Shown: positions 59,301 through 64,000 of the stretch, piece by piece | Position numbering within the stretch: position 1 is the first letter of the stretch | Layout: the number at the start of each line of letters is the position of its first letter | Assembly (NCBI RefSeq): GCF_904849725.1 | Contig: NC_058519.1 | Location: 181,835,703 to 181,899,702 of the forward strand | Direction: 5' to 3' | Origin: Hordeum vulgare subsp. vulgare | Lineage: Eukaryota > Streptophyta > Magnoliopsida > Poales > Poaceae | Length of the DNA: 64,000 nt | Translations under genes and position numbers: made by a program | The notes under the pieces: generated by a model | Databases searched by the model: none | What the model was told of the DNA's origin: nothing | Seen by the model: only the letters and a program-made list of their open reading frames with translations

Positions 59301-60230
59301 GTGAGGGATATGGAGAGCAGAACGGGGAAGAGAGAGAGGAGGTAGACCGACGGGGCTGGGGCCTGATCTGCTCCGACGATCTACTCCGGTGGGGTCGGCT
59401 CCGGCAATCGGCGCGGGATGAGGGGCAGATCGTGGGCTCATGAGGAGCTCACGCGCCATGGATGCTCTGATCCATGCGTTGGGACGCAACAGCACGGATC
59501 GGGCCCAGATGGGCTCAGGCGGGCTCAACCCAGGCCCAGGCGGACCTGGTGGTCTCGAGGTGGGAGGAGAGATGAGACCAGGTGGTGACTGGGTTCAGGG
59601 TTGTACGGGAACCGAGGAGGGGTTAGGGTTAGCTGCCTATTTATAGAAAACATAGCTAGGGTTAGGGGATTTGCTCCGTTTTCGGACCGTTGCGTGATCC
59701 GACGGCTCCGGAAGCGGATGGGCTTAGGGTTAGCTTAGGTGGTCTGATGGATCGTGTTATAGAGCCTAGGTGGGGAAGAAAGGGGAGATTTGCAGCCTCG
59801 CAATGATATTTTGAACACCGAAAAACGTCCGACGATAAACCTAAGACGGTGCCGCTACGGTCGACCGTTCGGGTATCAAATGAACTCTGGTTGCGACGAA
59901 ATGTGGCAAGCGGCCTACCTACATTAAATTAAGACCGCACACCAAGTTTCAACCCAATCCAAGAAATTTTTACACAGACTTTTAAAACAAGATTTTATTA
60001 ACGATGTCGCGGGCGCGTGCTGTGTGGTTGGTCTCAAAACGGACAATGACAAAACGAAGAGAACCGGCAGCTAATAACGGATGCAAGTTTCGAAAAATGA
60101 CGGCATCAGAGTGCCGATGCAATGCGGATGATAAGAATAATGCGATGATGAATGCAACAAACAAAATAATAACACGACGACAACGGAATAATAGGGGAAT
60201 CTTCTCGAGCCTCGGTCTCGGGCTGTTACA
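56349..60230 (-). repeat. G2 first (5') LTR, complete
   Basis: 3882 bp, on the minus strand TGTAACAGCCCGAGACC...CTTGGGTGTTACA. TATAAATA (complement of 59638-59645) lies before the GC-rich transcribed part. It directly abuts the CTTCA target copy. Confidence 0.88.
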
Positions 60231-60235
60231 CTTCA

Positions 60236-61358
60236 ACCATGAAGCAGTTTCGAAACCCCTCATTTGGTGAATCAAATAGGTCGTAGGAGTTGGAGAAAAA
60301 AATTGCAATGCCGACAAAACCTTCATCTTGACTATAGTCGGAGTTGGAGTGATAGCTTCTCTCGGAATGGTGATCACACTCGGAGCTAGAAACCCATTCA
60401 CCAACATGAGCTTGATGTCTTCTTCTTGAGCTTCTGTTGGTGTATTTGTCCTTCTTCTCCGATTCCTTGCCTCTCCGTGAGTGTCTTCGTTCATTATGAT
60501 CTTCTCTACTCATTCTCTCTCTGCGAGGTGACTCATCTCTTGATCTTCATCTTTGAGGTGACTCTTCTCTTCGTTTTTAGGGAGTCGAGCACTCATTGGA
60601 GTAGTGTCCGGGCTTCCCACAATTGTAGCAGTTTCGGTCATGACTGGACAAACGCTTCTCATCATGTCTTAAGCTTGAGCTTCTCTCTTTGCCTCTACTC
60701 TTGTAGAACTTGTTGAATTTTCTGACCATAAGGCTTATCTCTTCATCAGTGACAAGATTGTCCTTTGAAGTAGTGGGAGTATCACATGAAGCTTTGTAAG
60801 CATCGCTTGACTTGTTATGCAGCTCATCTTTGTCCTTGGGTGACATCTCATGAGCAACAATCCTACCAATGACTTCAGTTGGCTTGAGATCTTTCTAGTT
60901 TGTCATCATTTGGATCAGTGTGCACACTATGTCATACTTTCCATCAAGAGATCTAAGTATCTTCTTGATGATGAATTTTTTGATAATCTCTTCGCTTCCT
61001 AAGCCAACAATCTCATTAGTGATCAGAGCTAGCCTAGAGTACATTTTAGCGACACCTTCATCATCCTTCATCTTTAACTTGTCAAGCTGACTTTGAAGCA
61101 CATCCAACTTAGATTCTATGATAGAATCAGTACCTTCGTGCATATCGATCAAAGTATCCCAAATTCATCAGCTGTCGCATCACGATTAGGTTCATGCCCT
61201 TCTCCAAAGAAGTTACCTTGCACACCAACACGAATAACAGCCCAAACATGAGGATTAAAGCCAAGAATATGCATTTTTATCTTATGCTTTTAACTAGTAA
61301 AATTAGTGTCATCGAAATATGAACCTCTATGGTGATGATTTCCCTCACTAGACACCAT
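60236..61358 (-). pseudogene. C1 gag-like gene, 5' half with CCHC zinc knuckle
   Basis: The ATG at 61358 is 54 bases after the LTR. It holds a Copia-type gag domain (about 61150-60895, with the QLDKLKMKDDEGVAKMYSRL segment), then a zinc knuckle C-x2-C-x4-H-x4-C (60589-60630), then an Arg/Ser/Glu-rich region and a TQDEG/NSYD-type segment, ending at the G2 insertion point. Stops at about 61290, 60895 and 60577 and small shifts break the frame. The knuckle should bind RNA during packaging. The 3' half is at 27494-28439, 31.8 kb away. Confidence 0.83.
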
Positions 61359-61411
61359 ACTCTCCTAGGTTGTGAAACCAATGCAATGGAGAGCAAAGCT
61401 CTGATACCACT
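61359..61411 (-). other. C1 leader and primer-binding site
   Basis: TGGTATCAGAGC on the minus strand (complement of 61398-61409), two bases from the LTR end, matching the 3' end of plant initiator-Met tRNA as in most Copia elements. Confidence 0.85.
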
Positions 61412-62905
61412 TGTAGGATCGAAAGTATGTCTAGAGGGGGGTGATTAGACTACTTGACAGGATAAATTATTTACCTTTTCCCTATTTTAGTTGAGAGGCA
61501 GCTTTGGCAGTTATAGCAAGTGAAGTACACTCTACACATGTAGTTCTAAGAGTTTAGCAGCGAAAAGTAAAACATGCAAGTGTAAAGTAAAGGAGTAAGG
61601 TAGGGAGATCAAACGCATGAGGTTGACACGGCGATTTTTTGCATGGTTCTGATAGGTGGCGCTATCGTACATCCATGTTAGTGGAGACTTCAACCCACAG
61701 AGGGTAAAAACTACGAGAGTGCACGGAGGGCTCCACCCACAAGGGGTCCACGAAGAAGCGGCCTTGTCTATTCCACCACGGCTTCCGCACACGAAGGACT
61801 AGCCTTACTCACGTGAGATCTTCACGAAGTAGGAAATCTCCTTGCCCTTACAAACATCTTGGTTCAAATCCACAACACGAAGTAGGAGGCTCCCAAGCGA
61901 CACCTAACCAATCTAGGAGGTAGCACCCTCCAAAAGGTAATAGATGTGGTAGATCAATGAACTCCTTGCTCTTGTGCTTCTAAAGATAATCTCCTCAACA
62001 CAAAATCACTCTCTCATAGAATATGCATGGTAGGAGAGATTGATTTGGTGGAAAGTAGTTTAGGGAGGCTAGAGATGAAGTTTCAAATGGTTGGATTGGA
62101 ATGTCTTGGTCTCAACACATGAGTAGGTGGTTCTCTCTCACAAAATGGATATGGAAATGAAGTGTGTGTTCTGAGTGCTTCTCCCACGAGTGAGAGGTGG
62201 GTGAAGGGGTATATATAGGCGGCACACAAAATCCAACCGTTACACCCAAAGTGGCAAACTCGGTGGTACTAATTCACACAAAGGTAGTAACTTTTGAATC
62301 TCGATGGGACCGATATACACAACTCGGTGGCACCAAAAAGGTGGCTAACGGTCACATGGCCAAACTTGGTGGCACCGATACTCAAACTCGGAAATTCCGA
62401 TTTTTTGTACCGAGGCAATAGAAAGTTGGTCACCTTGAACTCGGTGGCACCGATATGGATTCGGTTGCACCGATTTGGTGGGAATGGCTAGGGTTTTCGT
62501 CTGAGGTCAAACTCGGTGGGCCCATAATATAAAAGTCGGTGACACCGAATTTGAGTATGTGGAAATTGACATAATGGTTATGTGGGAAAGATGACTGAAT
62601 ATTTTGGTGGCTAACTTTGAGCACTTTGAGCAATCAGTTCATTTTACTACCTCACGCCCTTTTAATAGTATTGGCTTTCCTATGGACTCAAAAGTGATTT
62701 ATCACAAATATAAAATGAAGAGTCTTCTAGCTTGAAGCTTGAACCAACCTTATTCCTTTCTTGCATCAAGGGGCATCTCCGCATAAACCTTTAGCCATAG
62801 CATCTTTTGAACTTTTCTGAAATATACTTGGAAAACATATTAGTCCAATGATGCATATGTTGTGATCAATTACCAAAACCACCCTAGGGAGCAATTGTAC
62901 TTTCA
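61412..62905 (-). repeat. 5' LTR of C1
   Basis: 1494 bp; on the minus strand TGAAAGTAC...CGATCCTACA. TATATATA at about 62211-62218. CGGTGNCACCGA-type palindromes at 62250-62550. Confidence 0.9.
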
Positions 62906-64000
62906 CGGGGTCATCCGCGTTGTGGCCACGCCGATCTAGCCAAAAATCTTCGCCCGCGGAAAAGTGGGTCGTGAGGGAAGTGAGGGCGGACATTGTCCTC
63001 ACCCTATCCTGGCTGAGCTGGCGAGCCAGCCATTCATCCCGGATGTTGTGTCTAAAAGAGGTTATTGCCTCGGCATCCGGACAGTCCACGATTTTGTTCT
63101 TGGTTAGGAACCGATTCCAGAATTCTATGGCCGATTCGCCCGCCTTTTGAATGACATTGCTCAGGTCAGATGAATCTGACGGCCGAACATAGGTTCCCTG
63201 GAAGTTAGATAGGAAAGCCTCCTCGAGCTCTTCCCAGCTCCCGATGGAATCTTCAAGTAAGCTGTTTAGACGGTGTCGTGTTGGTGCTTTCAGCTTTAGG
63301 GGTAAGTATTTTGTGGCGTGGATATCATCTCCCCTGGCCATATGGATGTGGAGAAGGAAATCTTCTATCCACACGGAGGGGTCTGCCGTCCTGCCGTACT
63401 GTTATATGTTCACGGGTTTAAACCCTTCGGGGAGTTGGTGCTGCATGACCTCATCTGTGAAGCACGGTGGGTGAGCGGCGCCTTTGATCCGGGCTATATT
63501 GTGCCGAAGATCAGCTCTGGGTTGAGCCCGGTATGGTTCCCGACCTCTGTTGTTGTAGGCGACCCGAGGTGGTTCTCCGTCCCATCGAGTGGGGGAGTAC
63601 CTCCTGGATACGTAGATGGATCTGTTACGACCTATTCTGATGTCCAAGTCATATCGTAGGTCATGTGTGTCCCTAGGGTGCACATGTTCTTTTCCTTTTC
63701 TACGGGGAGGCTCGGGTCTATACTCGCCCTTTCCGACCGCTCTGTCGCATCCTCGGGGCAGGCGATCAGGCTGGTCGTAGTCCGTGCGCTTGGGGGACGT
63801 GGGCTCTGGGACCTCATCTCGAACTGAGGCACCAGGCGCCGACGTGGGTAGCTTTTCTTTTTATCCGGACACTTGGTGACGTATCCTTCTTCGGCGTACA
63901 AAATTTTGGTCCACCTGCTGTTAATGGTATCGTGTTTGACCTGGAGCTGTCGTTGCTTCGCTTTTAGGCTCTGTGCGGTAGCTATAAGTTGCTGCCAGAA
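62906..64000 (-). pseudogene. Gypsy element G0: gag N-terminal and capsid part, cut by the window edge
   Basis: Minus strand. 64000-63402 encodes an Arg/Pro-rich N-terminal region in broken frames. From 63374 a retrotransposon gag capsid domain follows, with WIEDFLLHIHMARGDD, LKLKAPTRHRLNSL, WEELEEAFLSNFQGTYVRP, EFWNRFLTKNKIVDCPDAEA and RDEWLARQL in order, ending at the C1 target site (62906-62910). A TAG before the WIEDF segment and frame changes upstream make it a pseudogene. It continues at 13993-13110. The subgroup is a common grass Gypsy lineage that I cannot name with certainty. Confidence 0.85.

Larger units (their letters stand above)
28445..60230 (-). mobile_element. Large non-coding LTR element G2 (LARD-like) with three-LTR structure
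   Basis: It is flanked by CTTTA (28440-28444) and CTTCA (60231-60235) and precisely interrupts the C1 gag frame. On the minus strand: LTR (60230-56349, 3.88 kb, TGTAACAGCCC...GGTGTTACA), initiator-Met-like primer site TGGTAACAGAGC (complement of 56334-56345), non-coding internal region (56348-51004), second LTR (51003-47376, lacking about 350 bp at its end), the A2 insertion, a second copy of the first 1.9 kb of the internal region (30367-28462), then only the last 17 bases of a third LTR (28461-28445). Own length is about 13 kb. LTRs near 4 kb and a gene-free interior fit LARD elements such as Sukkula; identity unconfirmed. Confidence 0.85.
13994..62905 (-). mobile_element. Copia LTR retrotransposon C1, about 9.4 kb of own sequence, hosting all central insertions
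   Basis: On the minus strand: 5' LTR (62905-61412), initiator-Met primer site (complement of 61399-61409), gag (61358-60236, continuing 28439-27494), spacer, a plant-transposon-protein ORF (25288-23273, tail 16040-15994), polypurine tract (GGGGGAGAT, complement of 15511-15519) and 3' LTR (15510-13994). Target copies are CGAGG (13989-13993) and CGGGG (62906-62910). No protease, integrase or reverse transcriptase was found in its own sequence, so it is non-autonomous or has lost pol. By rough eye count over about 450 aligned LTR bases, the two LTRs differ at 8% or so. A relation to large SIRE/Maximus-type Copia elements is possible but unverified. Confidence 0.87.

Overview
The window is intergenic DNA from a grass of the wheat tribe (Triticeae: wheat, Aegilops, rye or barley type). 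Essentially every base belongs to a transposable element, and I found no host gene. The organism call rests on BARE/WIS/Angela-type Copia elements (LTRs starting TGTTGGAAATATGCC), Athila-like Gypsy LTRs starting TGATACGTCTC, a Cassandra element carrying a 5S rRNA-like promoter, and a small CACTA element. Family names are recognised by eye and were not checked against a database.

Layout. (1) 1-708: tail of a decayed Athila-like gag-protease gene (element A). (2) 709-11380: a second Athila-like element (B), plus strand, with a decayed gag-protease gene and a truncated 3' LTR; its 5' LTR is split by a solo LTR (1659-5318, target duplication ATTAC), which itself holds a CACTA element (3087-4174). 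(3) 11381-13109: minus-strand BARE/Angela 5' LTR with its primer-binding site, cut off just inside the element (A1). (4) 13110-13993 and 62906-64000: the two halves of one minus-strand Gypsy gag-protease gene (G0). (5) 13994-62905: a minus-strand Copia element (C1) inserted in G0, with one-mismatch duplication CGAGG/CGGGG. C1 is about 9.4 kb of its own DNA spread over 48.9 kb by later insertions.

Inside C1, from left to right: Athila-like G4 (16041-23267, duplication AGCAT); a decayed plant-transposon-protein ORF in the place where pol would be expected; a Cassandra copy (26126-26660); and a large non-coding LTR element G2 (28445-60230, minus strand, duplication CTTTA/CTTCA) that splits the C1 gag gene. 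G2 contains a BARE/Angela-type Copia A2 (30368-47375), which contains Athila-like G3 (31696-39728, duplication GTGGC/GTAGC), plus a minus-strand BARE/Angela solo LTR A5 (51853-53640, duplication GGATA).

Function. Only G3 keeps a long uninterrupted gene: gag plus an aspartic-protease-like domain (691 codons) with no reverse transcriptase or integrase. A2 has all pol domains but with nonsense codons and a lost integrase Asp. No element here looks able to move by itself. The Athila-like elements, G2 and Cassandra must have relied on enzymes made elsewhere. The most interesting signals are the three-LTR structures of G2 and A2, and several RNA-structure-like motifs shared by the otherwise diverged Athila-like copies.
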